Source: Paramarasmius palmivorus (lineage: Eukaryota; Basidiomycota; Agaricomycetes; Agaricales; Marasmiaceae). From it: 51,662 nt of DNA. Below, one piece after another: positions 33,084-44,520 of this stretch (the first letter of the stretch is position 1; the number at the start of each line of letters is the position of its first letter). The DNA lies in assembly GCA_037176845.1 (NCBI GenBank), contig JAYKXP010000237.1:1-51662 (forward strand), in the 5' to 3' direction. Position numbers and translations under genes: made by a program. The notes below the pieces were generated by a model. That model did not search any database. It was not told the DNA's origin and worked only from the letters and a program-made list of their open reading frames with translations.

Positions 33084-36000
33084 GTGTGAGGGTACCAGAA
33101 AGAAATCGCTGAAAACAGTCGTTTTGACACTAATTGTTGTGTTCAGAATCGCACTAGTACATCATACTAAGTACTATATGGACTTGGTAGCACTACTAGA
33201 AACCTAGTAGTGCACATATGACGAAGAATAAGATAGGCATGCACTGCGTAGTGAATACTAGCTACGCGCGCATAGACGTTGATGTCATTGTTAGCCCTAT
33301 ATGATTGTGCTAGGATACGCGTCGAAACCTGTAGACCGTATCTATAACTCTATTATCAGGCTGGAACCTTTACGAGGACATGCTACTGTACATGGTAGAC
33401 TTCCTAGTAGGTCATATGGCTTACACTACACTCACGCTATGGGACATATGAGATGGGTTTAGTGAACGAGGACCAACTACCACAGCGTAGAAGGACCCTA
33501 GGGGATGAATCAGAGCTATATACCCAATACGGTAGAAGCTGGAGGTGCAAAGTCACCTTTGAGAGCAGAGTTACCTGGATTAGAAATGTCCGAGTGACTG
33601 GGTCATCGATACGAGGACCATATGGGGGGCTTAACAGCTTTCCCATATTGATCGGAAATATCCCTCGAGTTTGAGTTGGGATTCCTACTACTAGTACAGA
33701 CACTAGTGAGGGACATATAGTCCTATAACAAGGAAACAGATAGGATTCTGTGCCAGGACTGTCCTAGGACATAGAAAATATAATATAGAACTACAAGGGC
33801 GCAGAGCCTACCTTCCTTGGATATGAATCCGAAGTGTTTTGGTCGAGATCGGACTCCTAGCAAGTTCCGAGCGGAATAACTATGTCCTAGCACCGATATC
33901 CGAAACGTACCATGCAGAACGCACCTCCGCGCGCCAATTCTAGCAACCAAAAAGTAATATCACTAGCAGTCCTGCAAAATAATGTCGAATTCCGACCAAT
34001 ATATACCAAACCTTCCTTTTCTGGTAGATACTTACTTCATATGGACAGGATCCTCTCCTCGTTCTCATTTCTTGCATAGTTACTATTATTTTATTGTGTC
34101 TACTTTCACTTATATGTAAAATATGTACGCTCGCAGGTATATAAGCAGCAGGGTTTCCTAGGAAGCCCTCAAGCAATTACCCCACTATATACGTAGCCCT
34201 AGTGCACCAATAGCAGAGTTCTTGTCTTCTATCGTTGACCATAGAGGCGACGTGTGCTTAGAAAATAAACTTAGAAAATAAAACCTTGAAAAGCCCTTCT
34301 CTATATTGCACTAGAGTCGTGAAATAAGAACTTTGAGATACCCATAGGACAGAGCTAGTTCATTCAGACTCTTTGGATAGGATTGATTGTTTCAGGACTA
34401 GTGTGGAGCCCCACTAGATCCCTTTTCACTTGGTGTGGAGCCCCACCAGTGATTGTTAAAGCTTAGTGTGGAGCCCCACTAGCTTATAGGTGGCCTGGTT
34501 GTCATGCTAGTTCGACTAGTGTAACCAGTGCCTTTCATAGGAACAATAGGTCTTTACCCTCATTGGGTTCGATAGGTTATTGTGCGTCATAGGGACGTAT
34601 AGGAATAGTCATAGATAGGTTTATAGTTTGGCTCGCGTTGTCTTGATTATATCGAGACCATATTATCATATTACATTGTTTCATTCATCGCTTGTACACT
34701 TCCCTTGTGTCCTAGTGATTTGTAGACGTTCAACTAGTGTGCTAGTTGATTTCTTGTGTCGATTGTACGGATCCTTTGACAACGTCGAACCCCGCTTGCA
34801 CAACTTGGCATATATATTTCGCTCGTTCACAAGTGTTTTATAAGCCTCACAGCAGGGTAATTGCTTGAGAGCTTCCTAGGGGAAACCCTGCTGCTTATAT
34901 CGTTGTCAAAGGATCCGTACAATCGACACAAGAAATCAACTAGCACACTAGTTGAACGTCTACAAATCACTAGGACACAAGGGAAGTGTACAAGCGATGA
35001 ATGAAACAATGTAATATGATAATATGGTCTCGATATAATCAAGACAACGCGAGCCAAACTATAAACCTATCTATGACTATTCCTATACGTCCCTATGACG
35101 CACAATAACCTATCGAACCCAATGAGGGTAAAGACCTATTGTTCCTATGAAAGGCACTGGTTACACTAGTCGAACTAGCATGACAACCAGGCCACCTATA
35201 AGCTAGTGGGGCTCCACACTAAGCTTTAACAATCACTGGTGGGGCTCCACACCAAGTGAAAAGGGATCTAGTGGGGCTCCACACTAGTCCTGAAACAATC
35301 AATCCTATCCAAAGAGTCTGAATGAACTAGCTCTGTCCTATGGGTATCTCAAAGTTCTTATTTCACGACTCTAGTGCAATATAGAGAAGGGCTTTTCAAG
35401 GTTTTATTTTCTAAGTTTATTTTCTAAGCACACGTCGCCTCTATGGTCAACGATAGAAGACAAGAACTCTGCTATTGGTGCACTAGGGCTACGTATATAG
35501 TGGGGTAATTGCTTGAGGGCTTCCTAGGGGAAACCCTGCTGCTTATATACCTGCGAGCGTACATATTTTACATATAAGTGAAAGTAGACACAATAAAATA
35601 ATAGTAACTATGCAAGAAATGAGAACGAGGAGAGGATCCTGTCCATATGAAGTAAGTATCTACCAGAAAAGGAAGGTTTGGGTATATATTGGTCGGAATT
35701 CGACATTATTTTGCAGGACTGCTAGTGATATTACTTTTTGGTTGCTAGGAATTGGCGCGCGGAGGTGCTGTTCTGCATGGTACGTTTCGGATATCGGTGC
35801 TAGGACATAGTTATTCCGCTCGGAACTTGCTAGGAGTCCGATCTCGACCAAAACACTTCGGATTCATATCCAAGGAAGGTAGGCTCTGCGCCCTTGTAGT
35901 TCTATATTATATTTTCTATGTCCTAGGACAGTCCTGGCACAGAATCCTATCTGTTTCCTTGTTATAGGACTATATGTCCCTCACTAGTGTCTGTACTAGT

Positions 36001-36600
36001 AGTAGGAATCCCAACTCAAACTCGAGGGATATTCCGATCAATATGGGAAAGCTGTTAAGCCCCCATATGGTCCTCGTATCGATGACCCAGTCACTCGGAC
36101 ATTTCTAATCCAGGTAACTCTGCTCTCAAAGGTGACTTGCACCTCCAGCTTCTACCGTATTGGGTATATAGCTCTGATTCATCCCCTAGGGTCCTTCTAC
36201 GCTGTGGTAGTTGGTCCTCGTTCACTATCCCATCTCATATGTCCCATAGCGTGAGTGTAGTGTAGCCATATGACCTACTAGGAAGTCTACCATGTACAGT
36301 AGCATGTCCTCGTAAGGTTCCAGCCTGATAATAGAGTATAGATACGGTCTACAGGTTTCGACGCGTATCCTAGCACAATCATATAGGGCTAACAATGACA
36401 TCAACGTCTATGCGCGCGTAGCTAGTATTCACTACGCAGTGCATGCCTATCTTATTCTTCGTCATATGTGCACTACTAGGTTTCTAGTAGTGCTACCAAG
36501 TCCATATAGTACTTAGTATGATGTACTAGTGCGATTCTGAACACAACAATTAGTGTCAAAATGACTGTTTTTCAGCAATTTTGTTCTGGTACCCTCACAC
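33084..36600. repeat. Giant palindrome, 1.7 kb arms
   Basis: Bases 33084-34784 are the reverse complement of 34901-36600, with a 116 bp spacer. The inner 600 bp of each arm look identical; the outer 1.1 kb differ mainly by single-base indels, many in homopolymers. The left arm from about 33135 is an LTR-like unit (starting TGTTGTG, with TATATAAG at 34138-34145, ending CCTCACA at 34851). The outermost 50 bp of each arm are transposase coding sequence, so the host gene was duplicated too. It encodes no protein; mirror-image open frames occur only because of the symmetry. Confidence 0.9.
33135..34851 (+). mobile_element. Large LTR (about 1.7 kb), left copy
   Basis: It starts TGTTGTGTTC and ends AAGCCTCACA, so it has TG..CA ends. 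A TATA box (TATATAAG, 34138-34145) divides it into about 1.0 kb of U3-like sequence and about 0.67 kb of R-U5-like sequence. Inside are a perfect small hairpin CACTACTAGAAACCTAGTAG at 33191-33210 and three copies of a hairpin motif at 34398-34482. It lies within the transposase gene. No 5 bp target duplication is visible because the right side was rearranged. Confidence 0.55.
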
Positions 36601-36602
36601 TG

Positions 36603-37269
36603 CTATATACATAGCCCTAGTGCACCAATAGCAGAGTTCTTGTCTTCTATCGTTGACCATAGAGGCGACGTGTGCTTAGAAAATAAACTTAGAAAATAAA
36701 ACCTTGAAAAGCCCTTCTCTATATTGCACTAGAGTCGTGAAATAAGAACTTTGAGATACCCATAGGACAGAGCTAGTTCATTCAGACTCTTTGGATAGGA
36801 TTGATTGTTTCAGGACTAGTGTGGAGCCCCACTAGATCCCTTTTCACTTGGTGTGGAGCCCCACCAGTGATTGTTAAAGCTTAGTGTGGAGCCCCACTAG
36901 CTTATAGGTGGCCTGGTTGTCATGCTAGTTCGACTAGTGTAACCAGTGCCTTTCATAGGAACAATAGGTCTTTACCCTCATTGGGTTCGATAGGTTATTG
37001 TGCGTCATAGGGACGTATAGGAATAGTCATAGATAGGTTTATAGTTTGGCTCGCGTTGTCTTAATCATATTGAGACTATATTATCATATTACATTGTTTC
37101 ATTCATCGCTTGTACACTTCCCTTGTGTCCTAGTGATTTGTAGACATTCAACTAGTGTGCTAGTTGATTTCTTGCGTCGATTGTACGGATCCTTTGACAA
37201 CGTCGAACCCCACTTGCACAACTTGGCATATATATTTCGCTCGTACACAAGCATTTTATAAGCCTCACA
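36603..37269 (+). repeat. Third partial copy of the large LTR (R-U5-like)
   Basis: It is 667 bp long and aligns without gaps to 34185-34851. It ends at the same CCTCACA, after which transposase coding sequence resumes at 37270. It differs from the left copy by scattered substitutions, several of which are CpG against TpG or CpA. Confidence 0.85.
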
Positions 37270-40262
37270 ACGGCTTTGTCAAAGTGTTTCTTGACATGAG
37301 GTCCTTTGATACCTGGGTGATCAAGCATTGTGGTGATGGTTCCAGCAAGACCACTCTTCTAAGATTCAGTCAGGCAGTCTTTAAATACTGGGGGTAAAAG
37401 CATGCAAGTCGGATCTGTGATTACAGTCAGTATGTTAAAGCGTTAAATAACCATTGACGGCACAGCACGCACACTCTGTACTCCGCATCCCATCTTGGTG
37501 CTGTTTTGGTGGGCTCAGCTCCATCTGATCCTTCAAGTTGCGGGTGACCTGGATCTGCATCAACTGAGCAGACTTGACAACATATCAGTCAAGTGATGCC
37601 CAAGGAAACCGTCAACTCCGTATTGCTGGCTTGAGCTTGCCACAGTAATGTTCCATTGGAAATGCCCAATAGCACCACACAGGTCCCATCCATTCAATAC
37701 AGTCTGCAATGTGCAGAAGCGAGTGAACCGTCAACAGAGATGCTGATAACTGGGAACCATCATTTTGTAGGTAGATTCTGACAACAAGGATAGTTAGTGA
37801 TCTTTTCACGCTGAAGAACTTATGTGAGATACAACCTTTCATACTCTGTAATCCATTCAATAAAGCTGTTCTGGATGGACTGAATGTCAGCATGCGTTAA
37901 CTCAAACTATAGGCATAGATTGACGAGTTTGACAAATTGGACAAAGTGCTTGAAATAGAGCACTTTTTTGAAGCATCGTCGAAGCAAGACAGGGCCTAGG
38001 TACAATGTCCAAAAGAACCACATGTCAGCAGTGACATACGTGTGACTCTTTGCAATGTCGGGAAGGTGTGGTTCATAAGACAACAGTATCATGGAACTGG
38101 CAAGCTCTCCCTCTTTTTCAAGTGCCTCTATGACTGCCTTCTCAAGAGTGTAGTCCTCTGCTCCGTCGTCTAGTGATTTGAAGTCGCCGAACCAGTGTGA
38201 AACCAAATTCTTGACATTATTTTCAAAAACGAGGTGCATGAAGTCTTCAGGAAAGGAATCAGGAAAGGAAATTGATGATAGATGTGATAGAATTGAGCGC
38301 CCCTTGATCCCACACTCTTTCGCCAGTCAATCAGCCTCTGCCTGACTCGAGTTGACCAACACCTCATCAACAGCTTTGGCCTGTGCAAGGAACAGGTTAT
38401 GAGTTCGCAGAGTGAGATTGGCGGGGCCAATGGAAGGCATGTTTCCTGGAAGGAATGTCCAGTTATGCAGTACATAGTACATCTTGTCACCAGGCATCTT
38501 GACCACAGTAATATTGCATGTATGACACAGCTTGATCCCGTTGTGACCCTTCATCCACATGACCATTGACATTGCTGGCATATCCCCAAACATTGCAAGA
38601 AGATATGCTCAGAGACGGAAGCTTTGGCTAGTGGTGACATCAAATGCCTTGATGCCCACTGCAAGGCGCAATAGCTCTCGGACCAATGGAAATAGAAAGG
38701 AGTCAATGTCAATGGGCTTTTTAGGGCCCGATGACGCCAACAGAGAGAATGTGCTCCAAGTGGAAGCGTATTTCGGGAGGAAGGTTGTAAATGAAGATAA
38801 TGAGGGGCCATGCCATCTTCTTCTGTCGGTTGAAAGGTGCATACCCATCTGTCGAAGCACCTAATGCCAGATCACACAGGTCTGAGAAAAACTTGTAGGG
38901 CATCCTCTTTCCATTGACCTGAACATACTCTTCGCAGAGCGTCTGGTATTGTGAGCCATCAAAGATGTCCTTGGTCAGGCCATCTTCATGCTCAAATGCT
39001 CCACGGTAGCAAAGTTTCTTCAGTAGGTCTTTGTTGCGGAAGAAAGCAATAAGGCGTGGTATGAGTGGAAGGTACGTGAATCTTTTACATGGCTTTCCAT
39101 CGGCCTTGAATTGGTTCTCCTTGCATATTGGGCATGTGTTGAGCTCTGCATGAGGGCCAACATAGCAGCAGCAGCTACTTGGGCAACAGTCATAGAACTC
39201 GGGCTTGAAACCAGAAAGGAATGCAACTCGTGAGCAAATCTTCTTCAGTGATGGGAGTGGGTGTCTGAGGTTGAATGTGTAGGGGATTTTGGAAAACATG
39301 CTGTCAGTAGTGTGTGACTGAACCTTGTATGTAAAAGCAAGGCAGATGTCTGTGTCGAGCTTGCTGAGTTGATTAGCTTGAAGATGATTGAGAGTAGATA
39401 TTGACAGTAGTTGGAGAAAGGCTTATCAAGGTCAGCTGCACATGCCTCATATGCATCATTGATATAATCAAAATGTTCTGCTAACTCTCTGCCCATGATG
39501 AGTGTATCCCAGTCGAGTATACCCTCCTCGTCACTCTCCTTCTTGAAGCCTAGGGTCTTCTCTCAGCATCTGCTCCTCTCCACTCTCCTCCTCATCACTG
39601 CTCTCTTTGTCAGCAACTTCTTGTTGTAGACCCAGTGAACATGTAATCGGTCGTAATGGACAAAGGCGAGGATCCATATGGAGATTAAGAATCTCTGAGG
39701 CAGCACAGTCCAGCTCTTCATCATCAATGTATTCTCCATGCGCTTCTTCAGCTGGAATTGTGTCCACATCAAAAAGCATTGGTGGTGGAGTGCTACCCAA
39801 GTCAAGGTTGGATGGCCCAGGAGTGTTTTCACAACCACCATCAGAGTCATTGTCATTGGAGTCTTCAGAAGAAGACTCATAGTCAGATAGTTCAGGTGCA
39901 TTGTAGAGGATATGCCATCACTTGAAAAGAGGAAGAGTAGGTTGCATAGACTCTGCAGGAGTGGGAACAGAGGCGTAGGCTCTCTCAGCAACGGAATGTC
40001 GCAGAATCCTCTCTTTGTACCGAGAGACTTTCTTCTTGGCCTGGGAGCTGTACACTTGCAAGTGGGCTGGCATTGCATGTGGTCAAAGCGGAGGATTGTG
40101 TGTATTAAGTAATTGTCCTGAGCAACAAGGTGCTATGAAAGCTCCTGACTGTTCTCTCGATCGTTGATACAGGCATTGGTCCAAGTCTTGTCTTGTTCAG
40201 GCCTTTGTCTCTTGAACTTGAACCACTATCATCTCTGTCACCCCAACCCCCAGAGCGCTATC

Positions 40263-41573
40263 ATGACACCTCACACTGCAGCAACACCAAATCAGAGACA
40301 GTGAAACAAGTCCAAAAAGGATACTCACCCAGAAACTCCAAGTGCAAACACAAGCACCCAAGCACCAAAAACTCCAATGGCTCCTTTGAGTGCTGCAAAC
40401 CCCATCGTCTTCAACCCCTTTGCAAATATCGACCCAGGTGCTGCACAAGCACTTTTCAGTGCTCTGTTGCAAGGAAAGTTAACCCTTCCACTGTCTGTTG
40501 CAGTATATGATTGACACTTGCCAATAGCAACTGGTGGCTTCCTCTCCAGTGCAGGTATTACTCCTGCCCCCACTTTGGCTCCGAACAACAGGGGGCAGAA
40601 TATTGACAATGGAGCACCTGCTGAAAAAGGTATGTATTAGAACCAATATTGAACAGAATATAGGCTTGAGATACCATGTATGTTGCTCATTGATGACATC
40701 TAGGTGATGGTGATAGTAACGACAACAGTAGTACTACTGGCACTAGCAATCAAGGTGAATTTCTGCTAAAGTCCTGATGAACAATGCTTATCCCCACCCC
40801 AGACGATGATGCTGCCGATGTGCCAGGTGGTGAAGACCTCAATGCGACTCAGGGTACAGTATTTAACAGCAAGGAGATGGAACGTGCCAAAGCAACAAGG
40901 AACCTGGAGCCAGGGACCAAGGTCAAGGCATGAATTCCTCGACCAAAAGGCATAGCTGGGGGTGGTTTCTGCCTACAGGAGGAGATGGTTCTTGCAGGTG
41001 AACAGGGATCCGAAGATTCCAAGTACTATAATTCTCTAGTGGTAAGCAGGGTGTGCATACTTCAATAACACCAAGTACTTACATTTGTCAAAGGTCAACA
41101 CCAGAGACCTTGCAAAAGCCTCCTGCATCGATTACTCCCTGACCTGGCCACAGATTTCCACCAGTAATAAGGCCAAATTGTTTGATGTAGTAAGTTGGCA
41201 AACGATACACTTAATCTGCCATTGACTGCTCCTTTCCCGGTGCCGATATCAAATGCCATATCTCAGAAACTTCATCAATGACTGGGCGACTGCTGAACTG
41301 GCAAAACAGGCCTTCAGGAACTTCCAATTGAGGCTGAGGACTGGTGAGTTGCCGTGCGATCCGAAGTATGATTACTTGGTTGAAAATCCCGCCAAACGTG
41401 GACCCGGAAATCAGTTGAAGAAGGCATATACTGGAAAGAAGCTGGCAGAGAAGATGCGTGAGTTGAGAAAGGCAAAGAAAGAAAGAGACCAGGCAAGGAA
41501 GGCCAATGTGGAAGCTCATCATACCAAATCCGCTGTTGCAGCAGAAGAGGACAATTCTGAGGAAGAAGAGTGA
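40263..41573 (+). pseudogene. Second gene of the CACTA-like element
   Basis: A divergent plus-strand gene opposite the transposase. Exon 1 starts MTPHTAATPNQRQ (40263), has a TGA, then a proline/threonine-rich stretch with APLSAANPIVFNPFANID. Later exon-like frames carry DDAADVPGGEDLN, SKEMERAKATRNLEPG and RDLAKASCIDYSLTWP. The last exon contains VPYLRNFINDWATAELAKQA and a lysine/arginine-rich, probably coiled-coil C-terminus ending in an acidic run (41253-41573). The PYLxxFxxDWxTxEIxKQ block is, in my recollection, a recurrent feature of basidiomycete transposon-linked proteins. Its role is unknown; an end-binding or regulatory function is only a guess. Confidence 0.5.
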
Positions 41574-41639
41574 GGTCGAGGTAAGGTAAGTGATCAACAT
41601 GCTGCTTTCGACATTGTGTGCCTGACATGTTTGCGTTGT

Positions 41640-42085
41640 CAACAGATGCTGTCATCACTGATAATAGATATGTCTCCTAGATGGGTTTAGAGTCTTGGGA
41701 AGCTAGCTATTTTTTCAGATTTACTACATTCAAATTTGCTTTTTTTTTCAGACATTGGTAATACCACACCACAGAAAATGAGCAGAATAGGCTAAGACTT
41801 GTTTATAACCCACAATAAAGTGTATATATAAAGACTAAATAGCTGCCTGAGCATTTCTATATATGCAACACCTTGTTCAATCCAATGTATTGTACAGTTA
41901 TATAATACAGGCAGTAATACAATAGCACCTCAGGGAAGCATCCCAGCACCAAGGGGAGTTCAAAATCTAGTTCAGGCACCCAAAATACACTTTCCTACTA
42001 TGAAGAACATTTTTTGAATACATCTGTATGTTGCTATACAAAAAATCACATTTTTAGGGTTTTTTAATACTATGGGGATTGCTCC
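41640..42085. other. AT-rich, no gene
   Basis: No open frame or recognisable repeat, apart from short A/T runs. It may include the right terminus of the CACTA-like element, which I could not delimit. Confidence 0.4.
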
Positions 42086-42640
42086 TAAAATCACCAAAAA
42101 TGGATGGAAGACTATTCACTATGCACAGAACAGGAATATTCATTGCCTCTATAAATCCCATGACAGGAATCCATATGCCAGATGCATTAATTCTTGCACA
42201 ATTACAGAAAACATGTAATATGAATGTAGTATTGCAAGGAGTGATCTGGGGGCTTGGGGAACCTCAAAATCAAATTCAGGGTGAAAAGTCAGTCAAGAAT
42301 GCATCCAGGGTTGAAGGAAATCCGTCCAAAATTGACTTCATTATGCATACATCAAGTTAAATGCATAAGTATATGTAATAAAGTCAACTTTGACATATCT
42401 CAAGCTACAGTGATTGCATTCCTTTCAACCCTGAATCATTTCTTGAGTGTCTTTTCACCGTGAATTCAATTCTGAGGTTCCCAAAGCTCCCAGATCACTC
42501 CCTGTAATACTACATCAACATTACATGTTTTCTGTAATTGTGCAAGAATTGATGCATCTGGCATAAGGATTTCTGTTGTGGGATTTATGAAGGCAATGAA
42601 TATTCCTGTTCTATGCACAGTGAATGATCTCCGATCCATA
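42086..42640. repeat. Foldback repeat, arms of about 240 bp
   Basis: Bases 42086-42325 are the imperfect reverse complement of 42410-42640. Shared blocks are GAACAGGAATATTCATTGCC, CACAATTACAGAAAACATGT and GAGTGATCTGGG. A spacer of about 85 bp separates the arms. The arms differ by many substitutions, so this is an old inversion or a MITE/foldback element. Confidence 0.75.
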
Positions 42641-44520
42641 TTTATGTGTATTTATTATCTGCTTCAGCATGCTTTAGCTGCTAGCACATAAAAGCACAGC
42701 AAAAGCAATTTAGCTTACATGCTTTGTAAAGCACATGAGCCTTAGCTGCTTGGAGCATAGCAGAAGCACAGCACAGCCAGCCAGTAGAAACCCTACCCAT
42801 AGTGATGACGTGTAAATTGGTAAGACATTTTCCCTACCCTTTTCAAATAGGATTTTAAACAGGTTTATAGCATGTTATTGCCCAGAATATGTGCTTGCAA
42901 TGTCCTGTTGCTATGTCAAGTGAGTATGTCCCCTCATCATTGCTGCACCACACTGACACACATGTTTTCGGCAGCTCTGATTTTGGTTGAAGTGCAATGT
43001 ATGGTGTGTAAGGTACGTGTTAGACTTCTCTATCATCAGCAGTTGCTCATGACATGCCCATAATAGGTCATCAACATAACATGATGCACAACTCAAGATA
43101 ACACCCACGCGGCCATGTACAGATGGTGGTCTGACCTAGCCAGACATGTGTGAAGGTTCTGGTATGTGCTCGTTAACCCAGATTTCAGTGTAAACACTAA
43201 ACACTGCAGCATACAGACTCTAGGCACATGAAATGGTACCCCTTACTAACGTCAATCCTCCACCCTGCACTGTGCTCAAGTAGTCAACCTATTTGTTGCC
43301 TCACAGATCTCCCAGGTGGTGTGATCATGTCATGTCAGCTTCCAAAGCGAAGCAGGGTATGTTTACCTTCCTCCTTGGTGCATATACACTGCCATATTAT
43401 GCCCTTTTAGGTTACTCTACACTACAGATGATTGTCACATCTCAAAGTATGTTCCTACTATTATATATCTATTCTGTTACTTGACTGTCCAGCAGGAGTT
43501 ATTATGCTAGTTTGGAGAAGTGTAGTATTCAGATGTTTTTGTAGTACAGATCTCATGTACACTGTGGATAATGTGAATACAGTGCTTTTTCAATGCCAGA
43601 TACAATGTTGTGATACGTGTGAGCTAAAGCCTGCTTCCTCTTTTTCTGAGGGCCTGGAGGTGATTAGAATTAAATTGTAAGTACTTGCAACCCTTGAAAA
43701 CCTTGTACCCAGTTGCAAGCTAGGTTGAGTTCTGATATGGGGGTTAAAATCGGGCTGCAATCCAGTTGAAATCTGGTTGCAAGAACCTGCGTCGGTTGCA
43801 AGCACCCTACAATAAGCACCAGCGCTTGCAATCATCTTGCATTAGGCTCGCAATAAACCTGCCTTCTTGCAAACCCATTATAATAGTATTATGATTCCAT
43901 TGTATTTACTTACAGTTTAATTACAGGCTGCTGATCAGAAAGCAACCTACATTGCAAGCCGCTGTCAGTATTTCCAGGGCTGCAATTGATTCTCGGGGGC
44001 TGCAATTCACCTGCAACTGTTAAGACATTTTGCTGGTGCTCAAGTGGAATAATGTATAAGCACCTGGTGAACATCCTTCCAGCATTGTCCTGTTGACAAT
44101 GAGAAGCTCACATGAGCTACACAGTGACAGAAGCCATGTGCCCACAGATGTTGGCCATATGACACAGGGGACAAAACAGGTTCCCCACTACCTATTACAG
44201 GTAGTGAGTTGGCGTTTAGACACAGGCATTGCAGAGTAACTCACTGTTGATTGCCTTTGTGTAAACAACCTTGTTTAAACCTAAATTAAGAAAATTGCTT
44301 GTGATACCCACAGGTTTCTCAGGTGTGGTGAAAACCCATTGCTGCCAAATATGGTTCTTACCCACATGTGGGCATAGGTACAGGTTGACCAAAATGTACC
44401 CATGGGTGTACCTGTGCTATTCCTTATTAAATAACAGTAACAGTCTCAGTGACCCAGTACTAGGTAGTTTCTAGTTATTATTTAGAAAATCATTTGTTCA
44501 TCTCAATTAAAACAACTTTG
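42641..44520. other. Non-coding, motif-rich border region
   Basis: No gene. Bases 42660-42790 repeat AGCA(C/T)AGCA(A/G)AAGCA-like motifs. Bases 43680-44030 hold a cluster of TTGCAA and CTGCAA words. The rest is unremarkable. This is the border between the transposon block and the housekeeping genes. Confidence 0.45.

Larger units (their letters stand above)
32591..40078 (-). pseudogene. CACTA-like (Plavaka/tnp2-type) transposase, split by insertion
   Basis: Reading down from 40078: an acidic N-terminus, then IPYTFNLRHPLPSLKKICS, the cysteine block CPSSCCCY..CPIC (about 39115-39190), KRFTYLPLIPRLIAFF, DLALGASTDGYAPF, GPKKPIDIDSFLFPLV and VWCYWAFPMEHYCG (about 37620-37660). After the 33131-37269 insertion it continues VSFWYPHTVIQEWSK-like (ISFWYPHTVIQ at about 33070-33103), GRTQEDRRNASFV, an intron at 32921-32968, and a C-terminus ending WAIIDCSGSLARAIW with a stop at 32591. 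The family cuts and joins element ends. Stops at about 38325 (after EAD), 37907 (after NLCL) and 37612 (after AIRS) plus N-terminal frame breaks show it is dead. Introns at about 37756-37816 and 32921-32968 remain spliceable. Confidence 0.85.

Noticed and set aside
34565..34580. GGGTTCGATAGG as a pol III B box
   Set aside because: The last bases do not fit the B-box consensus and there is no A box upstream at tRNA spacing.
34628..35057. Two near-identical 71-76 residue open frames on opposite strands
   Set aside because: They are mirror images created by the palindrome, and a third copy at 37046 lies in the repeated LTR. No protein features are present.
33723..35967. Paired frames of about 75 residues at 33723-33950 (-) and 35752-35967 (+)
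   Set aside because: The same palindrome effect; they lie in LTR U3-like DNA with no domain or codon pattern.
1..44500. CRISPR array, prokaryotic operon or phage
   Set aside because: The repeats are dispersed or inverted and not regularly spaced with unique spacers, and the genes have spliceosomal introns.
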